Below, one piece after another: positions 8,495 to 17,141 of a stretch of 64,000 nt of DNA. Under the pieces are notes generated by a model. That model did no database searches, was not told where the DNA came from, and saw only the letters and a program-made list of their open reading frames with translations. The translations under genes and the position numbers were made by a program. Position 1 is the first letter of the stretch. Every line of letters begins with the position of its first letter. Source of the stretch: Algiphilus aromaticivorans DG1253 (GTDB lineage Bacteria; Pseudomonadota; Gammaproteobacteria; Nevskiales; Nevskiaceae); NCBI RefSeq assembly GCF_000733765.1, contig NZ_JPOG01000001.1, positions 1,054,001 to 1,118,000 of the forward strand. The letters are read 5' to 3'.

Positions 8495-8737
8495 ATGGCG
8501 GAATCCGGGAAGGTGGATGCGGCCTTGCGTGGCGCGATCGGGGCTGAGCCGCCGGCGCCGGTGGCCGAGCTGGATGCTACGGAGCAGCGCGCGCTGGCCG
8601 CGCTCATCGCCGATTCGCGGCAGCGACAGCAACAGCAGTTGCAGAAGGCGCTGGAAGACGCGCTCGGCTACCTGCCACGGTTGCTGCGCGCGCCGGTGCG
8701 GCGCGTGCTCTTTCCAAAGCGGGGAGGCGGCAAGTGA
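8495..8737 (+). CDS. Small hypothetical protein, partner of the 8734 gene
   Basis: 80 residues, starting MAESGKVDAALRGAIG, with a glutamine-rich helix (RQRQQQQLQKALEDALGY) and a basic C-terminus ending FPKRGGGK. No domain was recognised; the composition suggests an alpha-helical cytoplasmic protein. CAGGAGAG at 8480-8487 supports ATG 8495. Its TGA overlaps the GTG of the next gene (GTGA, 8734-8737), so the two are translationally coupled. The same pair is partly present as the pseudogene at 990-1277, which shows that the pair was once duplicated. Confidence 0.7.
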   Translation: MAESGKVDAALRGAIGAEPPAPVAELDATEQRALAALIADSRQRQQQQLQKALEDALGYLPRLLRAPVRRVLFPKRGGGK

Positions 8738-9987
8738 GCCGGCTGGCGCATCAGGCGGAGATCCTCAAGCTCGCGCGTTTTCTGGACGTGGCACCGGAGA
8801 AACTTTCCATGCTCGACCCGGTGCCTGCAGAAGCCATCCGTCGTTTGCGCGAGCAGGCCACCGAGCAGTTCTTCGCCTCGGACGAGGCTTTCTTCCGGCG
8901 CGTGGTGTCAGCCTCGCGCCTGCTGCCGATCTCGATACTGACGGTGGTGGCCGAAAAGGTGCTCGGCCCGATGCTCAGCGCCCGCGTCGCCGGTCAGATG
9001 GATGTGGACCGCGGTGTCGGCATCGCCGAGCGGCTGCCAACGGAGTTTCTGGCCACCCTTTGCCTGAGCCTGGATCCACAGCACACGCGCGATCTGGTCC
9101 GCGCCATGCCGGAGGCGCGCCTTCGCGATGTCGCGCGCGAGCTGGCCGCGCGTGGCGAATACGTCACCATGGCGCGCTTCGTCGACATCCTGGATGCAAA
9201 GGTCATCGCGGCCGTCATCGAGGAGATCGACGATGCGGGCCTGCTGCACAGCGCCTTCTTCGCCGAGAACCGGGCGCGGCTGGAAGAGATCATGGCGCAG
9301 CTGCCGGTGGCGCGCCTGAAGCGGATCATCGAAGCGGCTGCCGACAATGCCGAGCTCTGGCCCGATGCGCTGTCGCTCATGGAGCACGTCGGCGAAGGGT
9401 GGCGCGGTCGGCTCGGCGACCTCGCTGCCGAGCTGGATCCGAGCGTGCTGACCAGCATGATCACGGCCGTGCGCGACAACGCGCTCTGGTCGGTGGCGCT
9501 ATCGGTCTTTGCCTGTATGAGCGAGGCCAGCCAGCGCCGCTTCGCCGCTCTGGACATCCTGCAGGACCACGACGTGCTGGCTGACGCGATGGCGGCGGCG
9601 GATCGTGAGCAGCTCTGGCCGCAGGTGCTGCCCATGATCGCCTTCATGGAGGAATCGGGGCGTGGCCGCGTGGCGCAGGCTGCCGAAACCCTGGACGGTG
9701 AGCAGATGCTGCGCGTGGCCGAAGCCGCTTCGAAGCACGAGCAGTGGCCGCAACTCTTGCAGCTGATTGCGGCTATGCCTGGCGGCCAGCAGTCGCAGAC
9801 CGTCAATCTGCTCGGCATGGCGCCGGAGCGCACGCTGCAGGGCTTGCCCGAAGCGCTGGAGGCCGAGCAGGCCTGGGATCTGCTCGCCGGCGCCTGGCCG
9901 ACGCTGGCCGGAGGTGCGCGCAAACGCCTGCGCAGCGTCGCCAAGGGCGCTGGGCTGACAAATCGTCTGCCAGCGGATCCGGCTTGA
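8734..9987 (+). CDS. Alpha-helical repeat protein of unknown function
   Basis: 417 residues, GTG start overlapping the preceding stop. The second half contains a 43-residue repeat seen at least four times, each with a hydrophobic LW(P/S)xxLxxI/M core (ELWPDALSLM, ALWSVALSVF, QLWPQVLPMI, QWPQLLQLI) followed by a (G/S)RxR/F helix and a LDxxxL helix. The first half is also helical (LDVAPEKLSMLDPVPAEAI ...) and faintly recalls MgtE-N-like armadillo repeats. No signal peptide or catalytic motif is visible, so a scaffold or protein-binding role is a guess. The downstream metallopeptidase gene overlaps its stop. Confidence 0.75.
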   Translation: MSRLAHQAEILKLARFLDVAPEKLSMLDPVPAEAIRRLREQATEQFFASDEAFFRRVVSASRLLPISILTVVAEKVLGPMLSARVAGQMDVDRGVGIAERLPTEFLATLCLSLDPQHTRDLVRAMPEARLRDVARELAARGEYVTMARFVDILDAKVIAAVIEEIDDAGLLHSAFFAENRARLEEIMAQLPVARLKRIIEAAADNAELWPDALSLMEHVGEGWRGRLGDLAAELDPSVLTSMITAVRDNALWSVALSVFACMSEASQRRFAALDILQDHDVLADAMAAADREQLWPQVLPMIAFMEESGRGRVAQAAETLDGEQMLRVAEAASKHEQWPQLLQLIAAMPGGQQSQTVNLLGMAPERTLQGLPEALEAEQAWDLLAGAWPTLAGGARKRLRSVAKGAGLTNRLPADPA

Positions 9988-10700
9988 GAGGCGGCCGGCG
10001 TTATGAGCTCAGCCTGCAAGGAAGGCCCGTGCAGGTGGAGCACAAGGCGGTGCGCTATTTGCGTCTGCGCGTACGGCACGATGGGCAGACGCGCGTAAGC
10101 GCGCCGCTGCGTGTATCGCAGGCCGAAGTGCGGGCCTTCCTCGACGAGCGCGCGGACTGGATCCAGCGCCAGCAGCAGCGCCTGGCGGCCACGCCGCGGT
10201 CGGCCGGCTTTGCACTCGCCGACGGCGAGTGCCTGCCCTTCGCCGGCGGGCCGCTGACCCTCTGCGTGTCCGAAGGACGGCCGGCTTGCTGGCGCGAGGC
10301 CGACACGCTACAGCTGCGCGTGCCGGCGGCGCATGATGTCGCGGCGCGCCGCGAGTGCCTGCTCGGCTGGTACCGGGCTCAGCTCGCCGAGGTTCTGGAG
10401 CAACGTATGCCGCATTGGGCGGCGCATATGGGGCTGGCGCTTCCGGAGTGGCACATCCGCAACATGGCGACCCGCTGGGGCAGCTGCAATCCGACACGTG
10501 GCCGAATCAATATCGCACTGCGCCTGATGGCGCAGCCCTCAGCTTGTCTCGACTACGTCATCGTGCACGAGCTGGCGCATCTGCGCGTGGCTGGCCACAA
10601 CCCGGCCTTCTGGGAGACGGTGGCAGGCGCGATGCCGGAATGGCGTTCGGCGCACGATCACTTGCGCACCGGCAGCGGCGAACCGGGTCTCTGGCGCTAG
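9984..10700 (+). CDS. YgjP/DUF45-type zinc metallopeptidase
   Basis: 238 residues if read from TTG 9984 (TTGA overlap with the previous stop). The zinc motif HELAHLRVAGHNPAFW (HExxH plus a downstream His) and the preceding MATRWGSCNPTRGRINIALRL block are diagnostic of the DUF45/YgjP (WLM-like, SprT-related) family. The N-terminal strand YELSLQGRPVQVEHKAVRYL matches the family start, which is why the upstream TTG is preferred over GTG 10029 although the latter has AAGGAAGG in front. The family's substrate is not well defined. It is coupled to the helical-repeat protein. Confidence 0.8.
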   Translation: MRGGRRYELSLQGRPVQVEHKAVRYLRLRVRHDGQTRVSAPLRVSQAEVRAFLDERADWIQRQQQRLAATPRSAGFALADGECLPFAGGPLTLCVSEGRPACWREADTLQLRVPAAHDVAARRECLLGWYRAQLAEVLEQRMPHWAAHMGLALPEWHIRNMATRWGSCNPTRGRINIALRLMAQPSACLDYVIVHELAHLRVAGHNPAFWETVAGAMPEWRSAHDHLRTGSGEPGLWR

Positions 10701-10715
10701 GCGAGCGGCCTTCCG

Positions 10716-11609
10716 TCACTTCTTCTCGGGTGCCGATTCGCGCTCGGCACGGCAGACCCAGACCGCGCAGGGCGCGTGGCCGAGCACACGCTCGGTAACG
10801 CTGCCGACGAAGAAGTGCTCCCAGGAACCGAGGCCGGCCGTGGCCATGACGATGAGGTCGACGCCATGCTGGCGCGCCGTGTCCACGATCGTGCGCGCCG
10901 GCGAGCCGGCCACCACGCTGCGCTTGGGGGCAACCGGCAGCTCGACGCTGGCGAGGAAGTTGTCCAGCGCGGTGGCGGCGTGCTCGTGCTGGATGTTCTC
11001 CAGGCTCATAGGGTAGTGCGGCGGCAGGAACCAGTCATCGACGGCGTGCAGCGCGACCAGCTCCGCGCCATGCTTGTGGGCGATGGCGGCTGCGGTTTCC
11101 AGGGCGCTGCGTGAGGGCTGCGACAGATCCACAGGTGCGAGCACGCGACGGAAGCGCTCCGTCGGGGTGGCCGGATCATCCAGCGGCACGATCAGCGTGG
11201 CCACCGGCGCCGATCGCACCAGGTCCTGCGCCTCCGAGCCGAGGAACAGCTTCTTGACGCCGCTTCGGCCGTGGCTGCCGGCGACGATGAGATCGATATC
11301 GTGCTCCTCGGCGTAGGCGGTGACGGCCGGCGCAGCGCCAAGATCGAAGCGCATGGCCTGTGTGACCGGGACGCCGATGTTCTGGACGAGGCTGTCCATG
11401 CGGCTGCGCGCCTCTTCCTTCTGCCGCTCGTCGATGTAGCCCTCGACGGTGCCGAACTCGGGCATGTACATGGTCGGTGAGGCGACCTGGACGTGCAGTA
11501 CATGCAGCTCAGCGCCGTGATCGCGCGCCAGCTGCACGGCGCGCGCCTGCGCGCTGGCGGAAGCCTCCGAAAAGTCGGTGGCGAAGAGGATGCGCTGGAT
11601 GCCCTTCAT
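10716..11609 (-). CDS. Tandem universal stress protein
   Basis: 297 residues made of two UspA domains. The first starts IQRILFATDFSEAS and has the ATP-binding signature GSHGRSGVKKLFLGSEA; the second starts FRRVLAPVDLSQPSR and ends with the weaker loop ATAGLGSWEHFFVGSVTERVL. The start at 11609 is set by AGGAGA just upstream. Tandem Usps are common among genes for anaerobic or energy-stress survival. A close paralogue lies at 15125-15991 on the same strand, with a BCCT transporter and a PEBP-like protein between them. Confidence 0.9.
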   Translation of the reverse strand: MKGIQRILFATDFSEASASAQARAVQLARDHGAELHVLHVQVASPTMYMPEFGTVEGYIDERQKEEARSRMDSLVQNIGVPVTQAMRFDLGAAPAVTAYAEEHDIDLIVAGSHGRSGVKKLFLGSEAQDLVRSAPVATLIVPLDDPATPTERFRRVLAPVDLSQPSRSALETAAAIAHKHGAELVALHAVDDWFLPPHYPMSLENIQHEHAATALDNFLASVELPVAPKRSVVAGSPARTIVDTARQHGVDLIVMATAGLGSWEHFFVGSVTERVLGHAPCAVWVCRAERESAPEKK

Positions 11610-11732
11610 GCTGTCTCCTGCGGAATGATTGTCGTCCGAACGGCGATTGAAGCAAGCTTCCAGCATAGACCCTGCCGGCGTCGCCTTAAAGCGATGGCCC
11701 GCGACGGCATGCCCATCGGGCATCATCGCGAC

Positions 11733-12992
11733 ATGAATGCTGCGCTCGCCGCTACGGATCTCCGCGACCTGGCCATTGCGCTGGCGCTTGGCCTGCTGAT
11801 CGGTCTGGAGCGGGGTTGGCGAGAGCGCAATGCAGGGGAAGGCGAGCGCGTGGCCGGCATTCGTACCTTCGCGCTGCTCGGATTGCTTGGCGGCAGCGTG
11901 ATGATGCTCGCCCGCGAATCGAGCCTGCTGCTACCGGCGGCCTTCCTCGGCCTGGCGCTTCTGCTGGTGGTTGCGCATCGCTACGAGGTGCGCAGGGACA
12001 ACGATGCCGGCATCACCACGATGGTTGCCGCGCTGCTGACCTTCGCGCTGGGCGCATTGGTCGTGGCGGGCTTCGCGCTCGTGGCGGTAGCGGTCGCCGT
12101 CATCAGCGTCTTCATCCTCGATGCCAAGACGCGCTTGCACGGCTGGCTGACACGCCTATCCGAGAGCGAGCTTCTTGCCATCTTCAAGCTCCTGCTGATA
12201 TCCGTGGTGGCGCTGCCGCTGCTGCCGAATCGTGGCTTTGGCCCGGGCGGGGTGCTGAATCCCTTCGAGATCTGGTGGCTGGTGGTGTTGATCGCGGCGC
12301 TGTCGTCGGTCGGCTACTTCGCGATGCGTCTGGTCGGCACCGGCCGCGGTCTTCTGCTCACCGGGGCACTTGGCGGACTGGCTTCCTCGACCGCGCTGAC
12401 TTTGAGCTTTGCGCGCTTGCATCGCCGCTCGCCCGCGCTGGTGGCGCCGTTGTCGGTGGGAATCCTGCTCGCCTGCGCGATGATGTTTCCGCGTGTCTGG
12501 ATCGAGACGGTGCTGGTGGCTCCGGAGCTGGCGCCCGGGCTCGTGGCACCGCTGCTGGTGATGACCTTACTGCCGGCCGCGAGCCTGTTCTTCGTCACAT
12601 CCGGGCCTGCCAGCCAGACGAGCCGCCCCGCCGAGGCGCTGAGCAATCCCTTCGAGATGCGCGCGGCGCTCCAGTTCGGCCTGTTGCTGACCGCGGTGAT
12701 GCTGCTCAGCCACTTCGGGCGCGAGATCTTCGGTGATCTGGGCGTCTATATCGTGGCGATCATTGCCGCAGTCGGCGATGTCGACGCCATCACGCTGAGC
12801 ATGGCGCGTCAATCCTCCCGCGGTCTCGATGCCGAAGTGGCCCAGCGCGCCATCGTGCTGTCGGCCGCAGTGAATACGGTTACGAAGGGCGTCATCGCCG
12901 CACTGGTGGGCGGCGCACACTTGTGGCGAAGCGTTGCGCTGCCACTCGTGATTTCGGCTGTCAGCGGCGTGACCGTCGTGCTTCTGTTCTGA
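11733..12992 (+). CDS. MgtC/DUF4010 family membrane protein
   Basis: 419 residues. The N-terminus (LRDLAIALALGLLIGLERGWRER, then ERVAGIRTFALLGLLGG) is the MgtC/SapB fold start, and the remainder is the DUF4010 membrane domain with about eleven hydrophobic helices, including GALGGLASSTALTLSFA and GDVDAITLSMA. The function of DUF4010 proteins is not established; transport or membrane homeostasis is likely. ATG 11733 was chosen because the conserved domain starts within ten residues. It is divergent from the Usp gene and convergent with the BCCT gene, 12 bp apart. Confidence 0.85.
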   Translation: MNAALAATDLRDLAIALALGLLIGLERGWRERNAGEGERVAGIRTFALLGLLGGSVMMLARESSLLLPAAFLGLALLLVVAHRYEVRRDNDAGITTMVAALLTFALGALVVAGFALVAVAVAVISVFILDAKTRLHGWLTRLSESELLAIFKLLLISVVALPLLPNRGFGPGGVLNPFEIWWLVVLIAALSSVGYFAMRLVGTGRGLLLTGALGGLASSTALTLSFARLHRRSPALVAPLSVGILLACAMMFPRVWIETVLVAPELAPGLVAPLLVMTLLPAASLFFVTSGPASQTSRPAEALSNPFEMRAALQFGLLLTAVMLLSHFGREIFGDLGVYIVAIIAAVGDVDAITLSMARQSSRGLDAEVAQRAIVLSAAVNTVTKGVIAALVGGAHLWRSVALPLVISAVSGVTVVLLF

Positions 12993-13004
12993 CTTCTTGC
13001 GCCC

Positions 13005-14537
13005 CTAGGAGGGGTCGACGCCCTCCACGCGGTATTCGCGTCGCAGGGCGCGCGTCAGATTGATACAGCAGAAGAGCAGAATCACTGCGACCGGCAGGCC
13101 GGCTGTGATCGAAGCGGTCTGCAGGCTGTCCAGCGCCTGCTGCCCGCCCACCAGCAGCAGGGTCGCCGCAACTGCGCCTTCGGTCAGCCCCCAGATCACG
13201 CGCTGACGGCGCGGCGAGCGCTTGCTGCCGCGCGAAATCAGCGCATCGACCACGTGTGTGCCTGAATCCGATGAGGTGATGAAGTAGGTAGCGATCAGCA
13301 AGGTGGCGAGCCCTGAGCTGATGGTGGCCAGTGGCAGCTGCTCCAGCGTGACGTAGAGCGCCACGGTGGTATCGGCCGCAACCGCCGAGGCGATGTCGGC
13401 GGCGCCGGACAGCTGGAGGTCGAGTGCGGTGCCCCCGAAGGTCGCCATCCAGAAGAAGACGAAGAGGCTGGGCATGGCCAGGACGCCGCCGATGAACTGG
13501 CGGATGGTGCGTCCGCGTGAGATGCGCGCGATGAAGATGCCCACGAAGGGGGACCAGGCAATCCACCAGGCCCAGTAGAACATGGTCCATTCCTTCTGCC
13601 AGGCCGAGCTGTTGAAGGCGTCCGCGCGCAAGCTCAGGGCGATCAGCTGCTGGAAGTACTCGCCGGTGGCATCCAGCAGGAAACGCAGGATGAAGAGGGT
13701 CGGTCCGGCGATGAGCACGAAGGCGAGCACCACCAGCGCCAGAACGAGATTGAAGACGCTCAACCATTTCAGGCCGCGGCCGAGCCCTGAGATCACCGAC
13801 ATGACGGCCACGCCAGTGATGCAGGCGATGATGCCAACCTGGTAGCCGGGGGCTACCGGAAGGCCGATCAGCAGGTTCAGGCCGGTGTTGAGCTGCAGGG
13901 CCCCGAATCCGAGCGAGGTCGCCAGGCCGAATAGGGTGCCGAAGACAGCCAGGATGTCGATGGCGTGACCGATCGGGCCGTAGATGCGGTCGCCCAGCAT
14001 GGGATAGAAGATCGAACGGATGGTCAGTGGCAGGCCGTGCCGGAAGCTGAAATAGGCCACCGAGACGCCGAGCACGACGTAGACCGCCCAGGCGTGCAAT
14101 CCCCAGTGGAAGAAGGTATAGACCATCGCCTGACGCGCGGCTTCCGGCGTACCGCCCTCACCGGAGGGTGGGGACTGGAAGTGCAGGATGGGCTCGGCCA
14201 CGCTCCAGAAGACCAGCCCGATGCCCATGCCGGCGCTGAAAAGCATGGCGAACCACGCCAGAAAGCCGAATTCCGGACGGTCGTCCGGCATGCCGAGCCG
14301 AACGCTGCCGTAGCGGCTGAACGCGAGCCAGATCAGAAAGGCCAGAAAGCCGGTGACCGCGACCAGGTAGCTCCAGCCGAGATACTCGGTGATGAAAGCA
14401 TGCAGCGCGGAGAAGGCCGCGCTGGCGGTCTCCGGCATCGTCGCGCCGAAGAGCAGGAAGGCGAGCACCACGCTCCCCGATATCGTGAAGACGGTCGGAT
14501 TGACGGTGGAGAAGAAGTTCTGGAGGCGCGCCTTCAT
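13005..14537 (-). CDS. BCCT family betaine/choline/carnitine transporter
   Basis: 510 residues with about twelve hydrophobic helices. BCCT hallmarks are present: the glycine stretch MLFSAGMGIGLVFWSVAEP, the tryptophan-rich WTMFYWAWWIAWSPFVGIFIARISRGRTIR, and FFWMATFGGTALDLQ. Members import trimethylammonium osmolytes coupled to Na+ or H+. The C-terminal tail is short, so osmosensing as in BetP is not obvious. ATG 14537 was preferred to GTG 14564 because the family normally starts close to the first helix. It lies between two Usp genes on the same strand. Confidence 0.9.
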   Translation of the reverse strand: MKARLQNFFSTVNPTVFTISGSVVLAFLLFGATMPETASAAFSALHAFITEYLGWSYLVAVTGFLAFLIWLAFSRYGSVRLGMPDDRPEFGFLAWFAMLFSAGMGIGLVFWSVAEPILHFQSPPSGEGGTPEAARQAMVYTFFHWGLHAWAVYVVLGVSVAYFSFRHGLPLTIRSIFYPMLGDRIYGPIGHAIDILAVFGTLFGLATSLGFGALQLNTGLNLLIGLPVAPGYQVGIIACITGVAVMSVISGLGRGLKWLSVFNLVLALVVLAFVLIAGPTLFILRFLLDATGEYFQQLIALSLRADAFNSSAWQKEWTMFYWAWWIAWSPFVGIFIARISRGRTIRQFIGGVLAMPSLFVFFWMATFGGTALDLQLSGAADIASAVAADTTVALYVTLEQLPLATISSGLATLLIATYFITSSDSGTHVVDALISRGSKRSPRRQRVIWGLTEGAVAATLLLVGGQQALDSLQTASITAGLPVAVILLFCCINLTRALRREYRVEGVDPS

Positions 14538-14577
14538 GACGCCACCGGACCGGCGAAGTCGCACAGCAGCATGTCAT

Positions 14578-15036
14578 TCATGCGTCGGGGGTGCCCTGCT
14601 TAGCCTCCCGGAAGCCGGTCAGCTCGGCTTCCTGCAGCAGGTGGTCCGCTGCGGCCGTTTCGAAGTCGGGGCGCTTGGCGCCGTCCGCGAGATCGAGCAT
14701 GCGGTCCAGGGCGAGCAGGCGAAAGCGGTAGTGGTGGCGACCTTCGGCCGGTGCCGGCCCTAGGTATCCGTGTTCGCCGAAAGTATCCAGCCCCACGCAA
14801 CAGCTCTCCGGAAGCGCGTCGTTGGCGATGTGTTCGGTTTCCGGTGGAAGATTCCAGACCAGCCAGTGGGTCACGGTGCCGAGCGGGGAATCGATGTCTT
14901 CCAGCAGCAGGGCAAGGCTGGCGGCGGTCTCCGGCACGCTCTCGATACGCAGGGGTGGCAATTCGTTGGCGTCCGGCGCGGTGTAGCGCTCCGGGATCTG
15001 TTCGCCGTCGTTGAAGGCTGGACTGCTCAGACGCAT
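14578..15036 (-). CDS. YbhB/YbcL family PEBP-like protein
   Basis: 152 residues. The bacterial phosphatidylethanolamine-binding-protein family (YbhB/YbcL, Raf kinase inhibitor-like) is recognised from the LRLSSPAF start, the ligand-pocket signature LLLEDIDSPLGTVTHWLVWNLP and YLGPAPAEGRHHYRFRLLALD. There is no signal peptide, so it is cytoplasmic like YbhB. The biochemical role of these proteins in bacteria is uncertain. It follows the tandem Usp gene (stop 15125) after a strong GC hairpin and precedes the BCCT gene. Confidence 0.85.
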   Translation of the reverse strand: MRLSSPAFNDGEQIPERYTAPDANELPPLRIESVPETAASLALLLEDIDSPLGTVTHWLVWNLPPETEHIANDALPESCCVGLDTFGEHGYLGPAPAEGRHHYRFRLLALDRMLDLADGAKRPDFETAAADHLLQEAELTGFREAKQGTPDA

Positions 15037-15057
15037 CGGAGGCTCGGTTCGGAAGAG

Positions 15058-15085
15058 GCGCCGGCGCCGCGAGGGGCGCCGGCGC
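15058..15085 (-). terminator. Strong GC hairpin downstream of the Usp gene
   Basis: An 11-bp perfect stem (GCGCCGGCGCC pairing with GGCGCCGGCGC) with a 6-nt loop lies between the Usp stop at 15125 and the PEBP start at 15036. No T-run follows on the minus strand, so it may slow or attenuate transcription rather than act as a classical intrinsic terminator. Confidence 0.4.
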
Positions 15086-15124
15086 GTGCCACGTCAGCCT
15101 AGCAGGCCTTGCAGAGGTCGAGTT

Positions 15125-15991
15125 TCAGTCGCCGCGATGAATCCACACAGAGCAAGGCGCGTGACTGAGGACGCGCTCGGTGACACTGCCGAGCAGAAAG
15201 CGCTCCCAGCCGCTGAGTCCGGCGCTGCCCATGACGATGAGGTCTGCCTTGCGGTCGCCGGCGGTATCGACGATGGCACGTGCCGGTGATCCGATGACGG
15301 CGGCCCGGATCGGGTCCGGCTGTACGGGGTGCTCGGCCAGAAAGCTTTCCAGTGCCTCCTCGGCGTGCTCGCGGCCGATCTGCTCGGGACTGATCGGGTA
15401 GTAGGGAGGCAGCAGCCACTCATTGAGGACATGCAGCGCAATCAGCTCGGCTTTCGATTCGGAAGCGATGGCCGCCGCCTGCTTCAATGCTGCGGCCGAG
15501 GCTGCGGAGAAGTCGAGCGGCGCCAGCACCCGCTGGAAGGGCTGGTCGTCGCCGCTGCCATCCGAGCGCACGATGAGCGTGGACACAGGTGCGCTGCGCG
15601 CCAGGTCGCGTGCCTCCGATCCGACGATCAGATTGCGGATGCCGCTGTGGCCGTGGCTGCCGGCGACAATCAGATCGATGCCGTTTTCTTCGGCATAGGC
15701 CGCCACCGTGGCTGCTGCGCCACGCGCGAAGCGGATCTCCTGAACCACCGGCACGCCGATGTTCTGGATGAGCTGGTCCATGCGCCGGCGCGCATCCTCC
15801 TTCTGCGCCTGCTCGATGACATCCGCGGCCGTGGCGTGTTCGGGAATGAACATCGTCGGCGAGGCAACCTGCACGTTCAGGACATGCAGTTCCGCCCCAT
15901 GCTGGCGTGCAAGCTGGACCGCGCGCGTCTGCGCGGGCGCGGAGGCTTCCGAAAAATCGGTTGCGAAAAGAACGCGCTTGATGCCAGTCAT
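15125..15991 (-). CDS. Tandem universal stress protein (second copy)
   Basis: 288 residues with the same two-domain Usp layout and near-identical opening (IKRVLFATDFSEASAPAQTR) as the protein at 10716-11609. The first domain has GSHGHSGIRNLIVGSEARDL and the second ends GSAGLSGWERFLLGSVTERVLSHAPCSVW. Both domains keep glycine-rich ATP-binding loops. GGAGACCC precedes ATG 15991. The two Usp genes are evidently paralogues from duplication. I saw no FNR- or NsrR-type site directly in front. Confidence 0.9.
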   Translation of the reverse strand: MTGIKRVLFATDFSEASAPAQTRAVQLARQHGAELHVLNVQVASPTMFIPEHATAADVIEQAQKEDARRRMDQLIQNIGVPVVQEIRFARGAAATVAAYAEENGIDLIVAGSHGHSGIRNLIVGSEARDLARSAPVSTLIVRSDGSGDDQPFQRVLAPLDFSAASAAALKQAAAIASESKAELIALHVLNEWLLPPYYPISPEQIGREHAEEALESFLAEHPVQPDPIRAAVIGSPARAIVDTAGDRKADLIVMGSAGLSGWERFLLGSVTERVLSHAPCSVWIHRGD

Positions 15992-16193
15992 GGTGGGTCT
16001 CCTTTCTCGTCAGGATCCTGATGGTGCAGCGCGAAAGACCGGGGCGCTATGCGACTTTCTGCTGAGACGTCGGCCGCTCGTCCTGATGCGCCATCCGGGG
16101 CCATGCGAGCCCTCAGCGATGGACCGTCCCGAGCTGGCAAGAGCTTCGCGCTGTCCCGTTCCGTGCCCAATTGGCCCGCCCGGCAACAGCACG

Positions 16194-16535
16194 TCATGCG
16201 TCCTCCGGCCATTCGCGTTCCAGCAGATCGAGCTTGTCGGGCTTGCCGTCCCATTCCTCGGCGTCGGGCGGCGGGTCCTTCTGCTCGGCGATGACCGGCC
16301 ATTCCTTGGCGAGCTCGGCATTGAGCTCGATGAAATGCGCCTGCTCTTCGGGTACGTCATCGTCGGGATAGATGGCGCTGGCCGGGCACTCGGGCTCGCA
16401 CAGCGTGCAGTCGATGCATTCCACGGGGTCGATGACGAGGAAGTTCGGGCCTTCGTGGAAGCAATCCACCGGGCAGACTTCCACGCAGTCGGTGTACTTG
16501 CACTTGACGCAGTTATCGGTGACAACGAAGGTCAT
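16194..16535 (-). CDS. fdxA: Seven-iron ferredoxin, FdxA type
   Basis: 113 residues. The first half carries the cysteine pattern of FdxA ([3Fe-4S][4Fe-4S]) ferredoxins: Cys9, 12, 17, 21 and 25, then Cys40, 43, 46 and 50 ([12 protein letters not shown]). The acidic C-terminal half ([20 protein letters not shown]) is the usual extension of the Azotobacter-type protein. It is a soluble low-potential electron carrier whose partner is unknown. A good GGAGGC ribosome-binding site precedes ATG 16535. The neighbouring unknown gene has an NsrR-like operator. Confidence 0.93.
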   Translation of the reverse strand: MTFVVTDNCVKCKYTDCVEVCPVDCFHEGPNFLVIDPVECIDCTLCEPECPASAIYPDDDVPEEQAHFIELNAELAKEWPVIAEQKDPPPDAEEWDGKPDKLDLLEREWPEDA

Positions 16536-16597
16536 GAGAAGCCTCCCGGCAGCGCGTGGCGCTGCCGTTGATCAATAGAGTGGGGCGATGCGTGAGA

Positions 16598-17056
16598 CTA
16601 GCTGGTGCAGAGGCTACAGCTGTCCGAGTCGGTATCGCGCGTTGGTCGCATCTGACTGCGCAGGCTGCGGAAGAGGCGCAAGGCCTGATCAGAGCTGTCG
16701 GTCAGTGGTGTGACTACAGACTTCGTCGATTCGGCGGCCAGCGCCTTCGCGAAAGCGTGTGTGAAGTCACGGCATTCCTTGGCCAACGCCTGCCGGCGCA
16801 TGATGCAGCCGTCGATCACGGCGGCCAGATGCCCGGCGAGCGCGTCGGCGGCATGTGCCGATGGGGACCAGAGTGCATCGTGCTGCACGGTCCGCCGGTG
16901 TGCACGCTCTCGCAGCGATTCGACGATGCCGAGCATGGCTTCGATATCCGGATCGGCGCCTTCAGCCATGGCTTCGCACTGGCGTCCTAGGATGCGCAGC
17001 AGCCCATGCAGCGCCTGACGGCGCTCCTTCACAGGTGGGGAGATGGGGGCAGGCAT
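16598..17056 (-). CDS. Unknown protein with an NsrR-like operator
   Basis: 152 residues, predicted all-helical, no signal peptide, no domain recognised. It is rich in His, Cys and Glu (RQCEAMAEGADPDIEAML, RRTVQHDALWSPSAHAADAL, IDGCIMRRQALAKECRDF) and ends with a CSLCTS tail, so metal or thiol chemistry is conceivable. GGAGAG precedes ATG 17056. Only 25 bp upstream of the start is a 23-bp palindrome (17081-17103) of the same type as those in front of the RIC gene and of nnrS, which suggests that nitric oxide induces this gene through NsrR. This is inference from the operator; no homologue was recognised. Confidence 0.7.
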   Translation of the reverse strand: MPAPISPPVKERRQALHGLLRILGRQCEAMAEGADPDIEAMLGIVESLRERAHRRTVQHDALWSPSAHAADALAGHLAAVIDGCIMRRQALAKECRDFTHAFAKALAAESTKSVVTPLTDSSDQALRLFRSLRSQMRPTRDTDSDSCSLCTS

Positions 17057-17080
17057 GGCAGCTCTCCGCGGTGGACTTGA

Positions 17081-17103
17081 AACAAGTATACAAAATACAT
17101 GTT
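17081..17103. promoter_or_regulatory. NsrR-like operator
   Basis: Half-sites AACAAGTAT and ATACATGTT are separated by 5 bp. This fits the 11-1-11 inverted repeat of NsrR (AAGATGYATTT type), with the right half closest. It lies 25 bp upstream of ATG 17056, where a bound repressor would cover the promoter. Two similar sites occur at 29204 and 63017, and an nsrR gene is in the window. Confidence 0.6.
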
Positions 17104-17141
17104 ATTGCCGCAAGCGCAGTGTGGGGCAGGAGCCATCGGCA

